In this document: piece by piece, positions 1 to 7,099 of the stretch
Numbering within the stretch: position 1 is the stretch's first letter
Layout of the letters: each line of letters begins with the position of its first letter
Assembly (NCBI GenBank): GCA_944382805.1
Contig: CALWNS010000262.1
Span: 1-10,589 of the forward strand
Source: an uncultured Gemmiger sp.
GTDB lineage: Bacteria > Bacillota > Clostridia > Oscillospirales > Ruminococcaceae
Reading direction: 5' to 3'
DNA: 10,589 nt
The notes under the pieces: generated by a model
Seen by the model: the letters and a program-made list of their open reading frames with translations, nothing else
Told to the model about the DNA's origin: nothing
Databases searched by the model: none
Program-made: the position numbers and the translations under genes

Positions 1-1737
1 CGGCTGCCGCAGGCGCCGCAAGCGCCGCGCCTGCCGCGCCGCCGCCAGAGCGCGCCGGTCTACACCGACCCGGCCGTGCCCATGCATATCTGCCCGCTGG
101 GCGGCCTGGGCGAAGTGGGCAAAAACATCACGCTGTACGAATGCCAGGGCGATATGATCCTGGTGGACTGCGGCCTGGTGTTCCCGGACGAGGAAATGTT
201 CGGCGTGGACCTTGTCATCCCGGACTTTACCTATGTGCTGGAAAACAAGGACCGCATCAAGGGCCTGTTCATCACCCACGGGCACGAGGACCACATCGGC
301 GCGCTGCCCTACCTGCTCAAAAAGTTCAACGTGCCCATCTACACGGCGCGCCTGACCATCGGGCTGATCAAAAACAAGCTCGAAGAGCACGGCCTGGCCT
401 CCAGCGCGGTGTTCCACGAGATCCGCCCCCGCCAAAAGGTCCAGCTGGGCTGCTTTACGGTGGAGCCGATCCATGTCAACCACAGCATTCCGGACGCGCT
501 GGCCTTCGCCATCGAATGCCCGGCCGGCGTCGTGCTGCACACCGGCGACTTTAAGATCGACTACACGCCGCTTTCGGGCGACGCCGTGACCGACCTTTCC
601 ACCATTGCGGAGTACGGCCGCCGCGGCGTGCTGGCCCTGCTGGCCGATTCCACCAACGCCGAGCGCCCCGGCTTTACCGCCACCGAGCAGACGGTGGCCG
701 AAGGCGTGCGCGCGCTGTTTGCCCGCGCCAAAAACCGCCGCATCATCGTGGCGACCTTCGCCTCCAACATCTACCGCATCCAGCAGATCATCGAGCTGGC
801 CATGGAAAGCGGCCGCAAGGTGGCCGTCAGCGGCCGCAGCATGGTCTCCAACACCGAGATGGCCCGCGAGCTGGGCTATATCCGCGTGCCGGACAACGTC
901 CTGATCGAGGTGGAGGAGGTCAACAAGTACCCGCCGGAAAAGGTCGTTCTGATCACCACCGGCAGCCAGGGCGAGCCGCTGTCCGCCCTTTCGCGCATGG
1001 CGCAGGCCAGCCACCGCAACGTCAAGGTCGGCCCGACAGATTTCATCATCATCTCGGCCCGGCCCATCCCCGGAAACGAAAAAACGGTCACCAAGGTGGT
1101 CAACGGCCTGCTCAGCCTGGGGGCCGAGGTGATCTACGAGAATATGTACGACACCCACGTTTCCGGCCACGCCTGCCAGGAGGAGCAAAAGCTCATCCTG
1201 ACGCTGGCGCACCCGCAGTATTTCCTGCCCGTACACGGCGAGTTCAAGCAGCTCAAACGCCATGCCGAAACGGCCGAGCACCTGGGCTATATCCCCAAAA
1301 ACAACATCTATATTGCCGAAAACGGCCAGAACATCCGCCTTTCGCAGGACGGCCTGGCCCTGGAGGGCACCGTGCCCTCCGGCGCGGTGATGGTGGACGG
1401 CTACGGCGTGGGCGACGTGGGCAACGTGGTTCTGCGCGACCGGCACCACCTTTCGGAGGACGGCATCGTCATCGTTACGGTGGCGGTGGACGGCCGCACC
1501 GGGCAGGTGGTCTCGGGGCCGGAGCTGGTCAGCCGCGGCTTTGTGTATGTGCGCGAAAGCGAAGAACTGCTGGAGGGCGCGCGCAGCAAGGTGGAGATGG
1601 CGCTCGACTGCTCCCTAGACGAGAATATGCTCGACTGGGCCAGCGTCAAGGCCCGCGTGCGGGAGGCGCTTTCCAGCTATATCTACCGCCGCACCAAGCG
1701 CAGCCCCATGATCCTGCCGATCCTGCTGGAAGTCTAA
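1..1737 (+). CDS. rnj: Ribonuclease J (metallo-beta-lactamase/beta-CASP RNase), 5' end outside window
   Basis: RNase J is a zinc-dependent 5'-3' exo- and endoribonuclease of the cytoplasm, central to mRNA decay and rRNA maturation in Firmicutes. Counting from the GTG at 76, the metallo-beta-lactamase motif HGHEDH lies at residues 68-73, a further ligand His at 136 (in NHSIPD), the Asp of HTGDF at 158, the beta-CASP region through HVSGH at 361-365, and the late ligand His of VHGEF at 387. The C-terminal domain ends with the typical KRSPMILPILLEV, so the 3' end is complete. The core begins at about base 82 (MHICPLGGLGEVGKN), but the frame is open back to base 1 with a Pro/Arg/Gln/Ala-rich stretch. 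No Shine-Dalgarno precedes the GTG at 76 or the ATG at 82, so I infer that the true start lies upstream and that the protein has a disordered basic N-terminal extension. J1 versus J2 cannot be assigned. gdpP follows 37 bases downstream. Confidence 0.96.
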   Translation, partial: RLPQAPQAPRLPRRRQSAPVYTDPAVPMHICPLGGLGEVGKNITLYECQGDMILVDCGLVFPDEEMFGVDLVIPDFTYVLENKDRIKGLFITHGHEDHIGALPYLLKKFNVPIYTARLTIGLIKNKLEEHGLASSAVFHEIRPRQKVQLGCFTVEPIHVNHSIPDALAFAIECPAGVVLHTGDFKIDYTPLSGDAVTDLSTIAEYGRRGVLALLADSTNAERPGFTATEQTVAEGVRALFARAKNRRIIVATFASNIYRIQQIIELAMESGRKVAVSGRSMVSNTEMARELGYIRVPDNVLIEVEEVNKYPPEKVVLITTGSQGEPLSALSRMAQASHRNVKVGPTDFIIISARPIPGNEKTVTKVVNGLLSLGAEVIYENMYDTHVSGHACQEEQKLILTLAHPQYFLPVHGEFKQLKRHAETAEHLGYIPKNNIYIAENGQNIRLSQDGLALEGTVPSGAVMVDGYGVGDVGNVVLRDRHHLSEDGIVIVTVAVDGRTGQVVSGPELVSRGFVYVRESEELLEGARSKVEMALDCSLDENMLDWASVKARVREALSSYIYRRTKRSPMILPILLEV

Positions 1738-1738
1738 G

Positions 1739-1754
1739 GGGGCTTTGGCGCCCC
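1739..1754 (+). other. Short GC hairpin between rnj and gdpP
   Basis: GGGGC at 1739-1743 can pair with GCCCC at 1750-1754 around a six-base loop. It lies just after the rnj stop and a few bases before the weak gdpP ribosome binding site. There is no U-tract after it, so it is not a standard intrinsic terminator. It might affect transcript processing or gdpP initiation, or be chance in GC-rich DNA. Confidence 0.25.
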
Positions 1755-1774
1755 GCAAGGATGGGAAAACAGCC

Positions 1775-3751
1775 ATGAAACATACAAAACGCCCGGACCG
1801 TATCGTCCTGATGATCCTGCTGGCCGTGGCCTGCCTGGGCCTGGCCGTGCCGGTGGCCGTGCTGGATGCGCGCTGGCTGGCGCTGCCCGCCGTGCTGCTG
1901 GCCGTGGCCGGCGTGCTGCTGGCGGTACACATCCGCCGTTTGCGCCGCTTTGTGGCGGCCAACCTGGGCGGGCGCAGCTTTGCCGGCAGCAAAATGCAGG
2001 TCTCGCTGGCGGCGCTGCCGGTGGCGGCCGCGCTGCTGGACGGCGATACCATCGTCTGGTACAACGCCCATTTCCGCGAACAGGTGCTGGGCGGCGAGGA
2101 CGCCGTGCAGCCGCTGGCGGCAAGCTGCCTGCCGGGGCTGGAACTGGCGGTCTGCGCCCGCCCGCACGGGCAGGACCTTGCGGCCAACGGTTACCGCTTT
2201 ACGGCCTACGCCAGCCCGGTGCCCGGCGGGGCCGGCGGCGCGCTGGTCTACCTGATCAACGATACTTTCTATAAAGATACCCTGGACGAATATACCGCCA
2301 GCCGCCCGGCCTACCTGAACATCATGATCGACAGCTACGAAGAGCTGTTCACCGACATGAAGGACTCCGAGCAGGCGCACGAGCTGGAGGCCATCAACCG
2401 CCTGCTGGAGGAATATTTCAGCGCCACCACCGGCTTTTTGCGCAAGGTGTCCAACAGCAGCTACATCGCCGTGATCGAGGAGCGCGACCTGCGCCCCATG
2501 ATCGAGACCCGCTTTGACATCCTGGACAAAGTCCGCGCGCTGCGCCCCAGCGGGATGCTCACGCTGTCCATCGGCGTGGGCCACGGCGGCAAAACGCTGG
2601 CCGAATGCCAGGAGATGGCCCGCCAGAGCCTGGACATCGCGCTGGGCCGCGGCGGCGACCAGGCCGCCGTCAAGACGGCCGACGGGTTCGAGTTTTTCGG
2701 CGGCGTATCCCACGGGGTGGAAAAGCGCAGCCATGTGCGCAGCCGCATCATCGCCAACGCCCTGGCCGACCAGATCCGCCAGAGCGACAGCGTCATCATC
2801 ATGGGCCACAGTATGTCCGACCTGGACGCCGTCGGCTCCGCCATCGGCGTGCTGCGTATGTGCAAAATGTGCGATGTGCCCTCGGTCATCGCCGTCAAGC
2901 GCGGGGCCACGCTGGCCGGGGCGCTGATCGATACCTTTATCGACGCCGGCGAAGCGCATAACTTTATCGAACCGCGCGAAACGCTGGGCCTGATCACGCC
3001 GGACACGCTGCTCATCGTGGTGGATACCTACCAGAAATACCTGCTGGAAAGCAAGGAGATCTACGAAAAGTGCAAGCGGGTCGTGGTCATCGACCACCAC
3101 CGCATGGCGGTGGGCCATATCGACAACCCGGTGCTGCTCTACCACGAGCCCTACGCCTCCTCGGCCAGCGAGCTGGTGTGCGAGCTGCTGCAGTTCATGC
3201 CCAGCGCCGGCAACATCACCCCGCTGGAGGCCCAGGCCCTTTTGGCCGGCATCATGCTGGACACCCGCAGCTTTGCGCTGCACGTGGGCGTGCGCACCTT
3301 TGAGGCCGCCGCCTGGCTGCGCAGCCGCGGCGCCAAAACGGCCGAGACCAAGCGGCTGTTCAACACCAGCAAGCAGGAGTACGAGGCCCGCGCTGCCATT
3401 GTGGAAAGCGCGTACATCTACAAGGGCTGCGCCATCGCCCTTTCGCAGGAGCTGCCGCCCGAAATGTCGGTCGTGCTGCCCATGGCGGCCAACGACCTGC
3501 TGACCATCAACGGCGTGGACGCCAGCGTGGTGGCGGTGGCCAAGGGCGGCGGCGTCAACATCAGCGCGCGCAGCATGGGCGCGCTCAACGTGCAGCTCAT
3601 CCTGGAGCCGCTGGGCGGCGGCGACCACCTGACCATGGCCGGCGCGCAGCTGAAAAACTGCACCCTGCAGGAGGCCGAAGCCCACATCCGCGCACAGATC
3701 GACCATTACCGCCAGACCCAGGCCGCCGAAAAGGCGGCGGTGGGGGTCTGA
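1775..3751 (+). CDS. gdpP: GdpP, membrane-bound c-di-AMP phosphodiesterase (DHH/DHHA1)
   Basis: GdpP (YybT) hydrolyses cyclic di-AMP to pApA and so tunes potassium, osmotic and cell-wall homeostasis. In characterised relatives ppGpp inhibits it and its PAS domain can bind heme. From the ATG at 1775 the protein has 658 residues, nearly identical in length to the B. subtilis protein. Visible parts are two membrane helices (about 10-30 and 34-53), a degenerate PAS region (about 70-160), and a degenerate GGDEF region (about 165-310) containing LTLSIGVG and the family-typical ALGRGGDQ. The DHH phosphoesterase domain shows GHSMSDLDAVG (His345, Asp349, Asp351), VVDTY (Asp417) and VIDHHR (Asp440-His442). 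The C-terminal DHHA1 domain has ISARSMG and GGGDH at 614-618, where a GGGH-type motif is usual. The Shine-Dalgarno is weak (AAGGATGGG from 1757). A TTG at 1745 would add ten residues but is poorly spaced from any ribosome binding site. rplI and dnaB follow, as in Bacillus. Confidence 0.95.
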   Translation: MKHTKRPDRIVLMILLAVACLGLAVPVAVLDARWLALPAVLLAVAGVLLAVHIRRLRRFVAANLGGRSFAGSKMQVSLAALPVAAALLDGDTIVWYNAHFREQVLGGEDAVQPLAASCLPGLELAVCARPHGQDLAANGYRFTAYASPVPGGAGGALVYLINDTFYKDTLDEYTASRPAYLNIMIDSYEELFTDMKDSEQAHELEAINRLLEEYFSATTGFLRKVSNSSYIAVIEERDLRPMIETRFDILDKVRALRPSGMLTLSIGVGHGGKTLAECQEMARQSLDIALGRGGDQAAVKTADGFEFFGGVSHGVEKRSHVRSRIIANALADQIRQSDSVIIMGHSMSDLDAVGSAIGVLRMCKMCDVPSVIAVKRGATLAGALIDTFIDAGEAHNFIEPRETLGLITPDTLLIVVDTYQKYLLESKEIYEKCKRVVVIDHHRMAVGHIDNPVLLYHEPYASSASELVCELLQFMPSAGNITPLEAQALLAGIMLDTRSFALHVGVRTFEAAAWLRSRGAKTAETKRLFNTSKQEYEARAAIVESAYIYKGCAIALSQELPPEMSVVLPMAANDLLTINGVDASVVAVAKGGGVNISARSMGALNVQLILEPLGGGDHLTMAGAQLKNCTLQEAEAHIRAQIDHYRQTQAAEKAAVGV

Positions 3752-3784
3752 GCGCCACTATTTGCAACAGAGAGGTGTATTCCC

Positions 3785-4234
3785 ATGAAAGTGATCCTGA
3801 AACAGGACGTTAAAAACATCGGCAAAAAAGACGAGATCCACGAAGTTTCGGACGGCTACGCCCGCAACTACCTGCTGCCGCGCGGCCTGGCCGCCGCGGC
3901 GGACGCCGCCGCCGTGAACACCGCCCGCACCAAGAGCGAGGCCAAGGCCCACCACGAAGCCGAAGCCCGCGCCGCGGCCGAAGCGCTGGCCGCCAAGATC
4001 GGCGGCTGCACCGTGGCCATCCAGGTCAAGGGCGGGGCCTCCGGCAAGCTGTACGGCAAGGTCACGGCCAAGGACGTGGCCGAAGCGCTGGGCAAGCAGA
4101 TCGGCGCCGAGATCGACAAGAAAAAGATCGAACTGCCGGCCGCCATCCGCGAGTTCGGCACCTGCCAGGCGCAGGTGCGCCTGCACGCCGGCGTAAGCGC
4201 CGCGTTCAACGTCAAGGTGGAACCGCTTGCGTGA
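3785..4234 (+). CDS. rplI: 50S ribosomal protein L9
   Basis: L9 binds 23S rRNA near the base of the L1 stalk and helps reading-frame fidelity. At 149 residues it has the normal family length. The N-terminal RNA-binding domain is textbook (MKVILKQDVKNIGKKDE, then VSDGYARNYLLPRGLA at about residues 20-35). It is followed by a long Ala/Lys/Glu-rich connecting helix (about 40-75) and the C-terminal domain with GKLYGKVTAKDVAEAL. The ATG has a good Shine-Dalgarno, AGAGAGGTG at 3769-3777, seven bases upstream. It lies 33 bases after gdpP and 28 before dnaB, the conserved Firmicute arrangement. Nothing in the sequence looks altered. Confidence 0.98.
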   Translation: MKVILKQDVKNIGKKDEIHEVSDGYARNYLLPRGLAAAADAAAVNTARTKSEAKAHHEAEARAAAEALAAKIGGCTVAIQVKGGASGKLYGKVTAKDVAEALGKQIGAEIDKKKIELPAAIREFGTCQAQVRLHAGVSAAFNVKVEPLA

Positions 4235-4248
4235 TGCGGGCGGCAGGG

Positions 4249-4257
4249 AAGGGGGTG
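4249..4257 (+). promoter_or_regulatory. Ribosome binding site fixing the dnaB start
   Basis: AAGGGGGTG lies five bases before the ATG at 4263. It favours that codon over an in-frame TTG at 4227, which would overlap the end of rplI and add twelve residues (MRDAGGREGGAR) not expected at a DnaB N-terminus. Confidence 0.7.
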
Positions 4258-4262
4258 CCCGC

Positions 4263-5654
4263 ATGGCCAATGAATTAAGCTTAGCCTCGCTGGGCATCCA
4301 GATGCCCTACAATATGCAGGCCGAGCAGAGCGTGCTGGGCGCGGCGCTGATGGAGGAGAGCATCCTCAACCGGCTGATGACCGAGCTGCAGCCGGAGATG
4401 TTCTACTCGGACCAGAACCGCGCCGTGTACGAACAGATGCGCGCGCTGTTCAGCGAAAGCGAGGCCGTCGACGTTATCACGCTGGTGGACGCGCTGGCCC
4501 AGAACGAGGTGTTCCGCAGCGCGGACGAAGCCAAGACCTACATCGCCCAGATCGCGGAGACGGTGCCGGCCATCTCCAACGTCGATTCCTACATCAAGAT
4601 CGTCAAGGAGAAGCACCAGACCCGCCGCCTGATCGAAGCCGCCCGCCAGACGCTGGAGCAGGCGGTCAGCGAGCCGGACGCCGATATGCTGCTGGAAAGC
4701 GCCGAGCAGAAGCTGTACGACATCCGCGGCGGGCAGGATAAATCCGGCGTCAAGAGCATCCGTGAATCCATCCTGGAAGTTATCGATACGATGCAGAAGC
4801 TCTCCGGCGCGGACCGCGATAAATACGCGGGCATCCCCACCGGCTTCAACTACCTGGACACCGTGCTCACCGGCCTGGGCCGCTCCGACCTGATCATCCT
4901 GGCCGCCCGCCCCGGCATGGGCAAAACGAGCTTTGCTTTGAACATCGCCACCAACGTGGCCCGCCAGCAAAAGGTGCCCACCATCATCTTCAGCCTGGAA
5001 ATGACCTGCGAACAGCTGACCGACCGCATCCTGTCCAGCGTGGCCGGCATCGACAGCCAGGCGTTCCGCACCGGCCGGCTGAACAATTCCGACTGGAACG
5101 ACTTTGCCACCGCCACGTCGCTGCTCTACAACGTGCCGATTTATATGGACGATTCCTCCGGCATTTCGGTGCCGGAGATCAAGGCCAAGATCCGCCAGAT
5201 CAACCAGGACCCCAAGCGCGAGCCGATCGGGCTGGTCATCATCGATTACCTGCAATTGATGCAGAGCGCCAAGCGCACCGAAAGCCGCGTGCAGGAGATC
5301 AGCGATATCACGCGGAACCTGAAGATCATGGCCAAGGAACTCAACGTACCGGTCATTGCGCTGTCCCAGCTTTCGCGCGCGGCCGAAAAAACGACCGGCC
5401 GCTCCGACCACCGGCCGCAGCTGTCCGACCTGCGCGACTCCGGCTCGATCGAACAGGACGCCGACGTGGTGCTGTTTTTGTACCGCGCCGCCTACTACAA
5501 CCGCCAGAACGGCGAGGGCGAGCAGGCCAACGAGAACGAAGCCGAATGCATCGTGGCCAAGAACCGCCACGGCGAGACGAGCATCGTCCGCCTGGGCTGG
5601 GACGACGCGCACACCCGCTTCAGCAACCTGGATCAGATCCACGATGACTACTGA
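4263..5654 (+). CDS. dnaB: Replicative DNA helicase DnaB (DnaC in Bacillus)
   Basis: This is the hexameric ATP-dependent helicase that unwinds DNA at the replication fork and recruits primase. The product has 463 residues, normal for the family. The N-terminal DnaB domain (about 15-115) opens with MPYNMQAEQSVLGAAL, the usual entry sequence. A linker region follows, then the RecA-like ATPase domain from about 190. Walker A is RPGMGKT at 216-222, Walker B is LVIIDYLQL with Asp328, and the conserved block EISDITRNLK, ALSQLSRA, RPQLSDLRDSGSIEQDAD and VLFLYR is intact. The C-terminal strand EAECIVAKNRHGET is also typical. No intein interrupts the ATPase domain, a common insertion site in DnaB. It lies downstream of rplI as in Bacillus. 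tilS begins 38 bases after its TGA stop. Confidence 0.98.
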   Translation: MANELSLASLGIQMPYNMQAEQSVLGAALMEESILNRLMTELQPEMFYSDQNRAVYEQMRALFSESEAVDVITLVDALAQNEVFRSADEAKTYIAQIAETVPAISNVDSYIKIVKEKHQTRRLIEAARQTLEQAVSEPDADMLLESAEQKLYDIRGGQDKSGVKSIRESILEVIDTMQKLSGADRDKYAGIPTGFNYLDTVLTGLGRSDLIILAARPGMGKTSFALNIATNVARQQKVPTIIFSLEMTCEQLTDRILSSVAGIDSQAFRTGRLNNSDWNDFATATSLLYNVPIYMDDSSGISVPEIKAKIRQINQDPKREPIGLVIIDYLQLMQSAKRTESRVQEISDITRNLKIMAKELNVPVIALSQLSRAAEKTTGRSDHRPQLSDLRDSGSIEQDADVVLFLYRAAYYNRQNGEGEQANENEAECIVAKNRHGETSIVRLGWDDAHTRFSNLDQIHDDY

Positions 5655-5692
5655 CGCCGGCGCGCCGGCCGCCCGAATGCGGGGGATCGATT

Positions 5693-7099
5693 ATGAATGG
5701 GATCGAATGCGAAAGGATCATCACCAAGACCGAGCAGACCCTGCTGGCGTATGCCAGGCGGCAGGGCCTGTTCCGGGCTGGCGACAGGGTCATTGCGGCC
5801 TGCTCCGGCGGGGCAGACTCGATGGCCCTTTTGCTGTTTTTGCTGCGTTGCCGGCGCGAACTTTCCGTCGAGGTACTGGCCACCCATGTGGACCACGGCC
5901 TGCGGGGCGAAGCCGCCCGCGCCGATGCGCGCTTTGTGGCCCGCTTTTGCCAAAAACAAGGCGTAGAGCTGTTTTTGTACGAAGCCGCCCGCGCCGGCGT
6001 GGACATTCCCGACCACCCCGGCGAGGACTGGGCGCGCCGGCTGCGCTACGCCTGGTTCGATGAACTGGCCGCGCGGGAGGAGGCCGTCGTCGCCACCGCG
6101 CACACCCTGTCCGACCAGGCCGAGACCGTGCTGCTGCGGCTGGCCCGCGGCACCGGCCTGCACGGGCTGGGAGGCATCCTGCCGCAGCGCGGGGTCTACC
6201 GGCGGCCGCTGCTCTGCCTGACGCGCGCCGAGACCGAGGCATACTGCGCGGCGCTTGGGCAAAGCTATGTGCAGGACGAGACCAACGATACCGACCTGTA
6301 CGCCCGCAACCGCATCCGCCGCGGGGCCGTGCCGGTGCTGCAAAGAGTGAACCCTGCGGCCGAGCGCTGCATCGCCCGCCTGTGTGCCCAGATGCAGGAA
6401 CTGGATTCCTGGCTGACCGCCGAGGCCGCCGCCCTGCTGCAGGCGGCCGCCACCCCCCACGGCTACAATGTGCAGACCCTGCGCGAGGCCGAAGGCCCCG
6501 TGCTGGACGCCGCGCTGCATTCCCTGGTGGCCCCCGTGCGCGAGACCGAGGAAAAGTACGTCAGCCTGCTGCGCTTCCTGGTGCTCAAGGGCGAGGGCGC
6601 GCTGCAGCTGACGGCCGATGTCAGCTACCGCGTGCAGAGCTTTGGCGAAGCGAAGGAGCTGGTGCGCATCTCGGCCGCCGGCGCGCTGCCGCCCCCGGCC
6701 CCGCCGCAGCCCGCGCTGCCGGGGATCTACCGCCTGCCCGGCGGCTATACGCTGTCCCTGCAGGTGGAAAAGTATGAAGATTTTATAAAAAATGCACCAA
6801 TTTTCAAAAAAGACTTAACCTGTTGCGCAGATTATGCTAAAATAAACAAGAATGTTCTTTTGCGCACGCGCCAGCCCGGCGACGATTACCGCCCGCGCGG
6901 CCGCCATGTGCGCAAGACGCTCAAAAAATACTACAACGAACTGGCGGTGCCCACACTCCGGCGCCCGCTGCTGCCGCTGCTGGCGGACGGCAGCACGGTG
7001 CTGTGGCTGTGGGGCGCCGGCTTTGCCGAAGGCCTAGCCCCCGACCAGTTTACCCGCGAGGTGCTCATCATCCGCACCGAACAAACGGAGGGAACCTAA
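5693..7099 (+). CDS. tilS: tRNA(Ile)-lysidine synthase TilS
   Basis: TilS uses ATP to attach lysine to C34 of the CAU-anticodon tRNA-Ile, so that the tRNA reads AUA as isoleucine and is charged correctly. The product has 468 residues, close to the Bacillus length. The PP-loop motif is CSGGADSM at 37-44, followed by THVDHGLRGE and the ATAHTLSDQAETVLLRLARGTG block that typifies TilS. NRIRRGAVPVLQ is the usual end of the catalytic domain. A C-terminal domain from about 385 contains LLRTRQPGDDYRPRG and KTLKKYYNE. The ATG is preceded by GGGGGA at 5681-5686, six bases away. Residues 360-389 are coded by an AT-rich stretch that includes ATA codons and a TTA, unlike the rest of the gene, although the protein sequence there still fits TilS. 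The stop TAA shares its last base with the hpt ATG, so the two genes are probably translationally coupled. Confidence 0.97.
   Translation: MNGIECERIITKTEQTLLAYARRQGLFRAGDRVIAACSGGADSMALLLFLLRCRRELSVEVLATHVDHGLRGEAARADARFVARFCQKQGVELFLYEAARAGVDIPDHPGEDWARRLRYAWFDELAAREEAVVATAHTLSDQAETVLLRLARGTGLHGLGGILPQRGVYRRPLLCLTRAETEAYCAALGQSYVQDETNDTDLYARNRIRRGAVPVLQRVNPAAERCIARLCAQMQELDSWLTAEAAALLQAAATPHGYNVQTLREAEGPVLDAALHSLVAPVRETEEKYVSLLRFLVLKGEGALQLTADVSYRVQSFGEAKELVRISAAGALPPPAPPQPALPGIYRLPGGYTLSLQVEKYEDFIKNAPIFKKDLTCCADYAKINKNVLLRTRQPGDDYRPRGRHVRKTLKKYYNELAVPTLRRPLLPLLADGSTVLWLWGAGFAEGLAPDQFTREVLIIRTEQTEGT
6771..6860. other. AT-rich island inside the 3' part of tilS
   Basis: A hand count gives 24 G/C in 90 bases (about 27%), while the surrounding coding DNA is strongly GC-rich. 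The reading frame stays open and codes for conserved TilS sequence, so this is not an insertion that breaks the gene. Codon choice changes here (AAA, AAT, TTA, ATA, GAT, TAT). The stretch contains the promoter-like element at 6815-6843. Confidence 0.85.
6815..6843 (+). promoter_or_regulatory. Possible internal sigma-A promoter for hpt-ftsH
   Basis: TTAACC at 6815-6820 (four of six matches to TTGACA) is followed by a 17-base spacer and TAAAAT at 6838-6843 (five of six matches to TATAAT). A TG one base before the -10 gives an extended -10. Transcription would start near 6850, leaving about 250 bases of untranslated leader before the hpt ATG. It is the best promoter-like match I found in the window and it sits in the AT-rich island. 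It could still be an accident of that composition. Confidence 0.4.
7087..7092 (+). promoter_or_regulatory. Ribosome binding site fixing the hpt start
   Basis: GGAGGG lies six bases before the ATG at 7099, within the last codons of tilS. It decides for this ATG over an in-frame GTG at 7003 inside tilS, which would add an Arg/Pro-rich leader with no place in this enzyme family. Confidence 0.75.

Noticed and set aside
1646..3706. 686-codon open frame on the minus strand opposite gdpP
   Set aside because: It mirrors the codon bias of gdpP, where GC-rich third positions remove stops from the antisense frame. The product is His/Gln/Gly/Ala low-complexity with no recognisable motif, while the plus strand codes for a complete GdpP.
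4281..5642. 453-codon minus-strand frame opposite dnaB
   Set aside because: It is a shadow of dnaB with no family resemblance in its translation.
5656..5669. 14-base perfect palindrome GCCGGCGCGCCGGC after the dnaB stop
   Set aside because: It can form a hairpin but has no U-tract, and such palindromes are expected by chance in DNA this rich in G and C. It may be a weak structure, but it is not supported as a terminator or operator.
5654..5693. Possible replication origin near dnaB
   Set aside because: By eye I found no cluster of DnaA boxes (TTATCCACA-like) and no AT-rich unwinding region there. The presence of dnaB alone does not indicate an origin.
5648..6520. 290-codon minus-strand frame opposite tilS
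   Set aside because: The Gly/Gln/His-rich translation lacks domains and tracks the coding bias of tilS.
6771..6860. AT-rich stretch as a horizontally acquired insertion in tilS
   Set aside because: The frame is unbroken and the coded residues, including ADYAKI leading into RTRQPGD, fit the normal TilS C-terminal region, so nothing has been inserted. A regulatory reason for the composition is more likely.
7003..7098. GTG-initiated extension of hpt inside tilS
   Set aside because: The added Arg/Pro-rich leader does not belong to the enzyme family, and GGAGGG is correctly spaced for the ATG at 7099.
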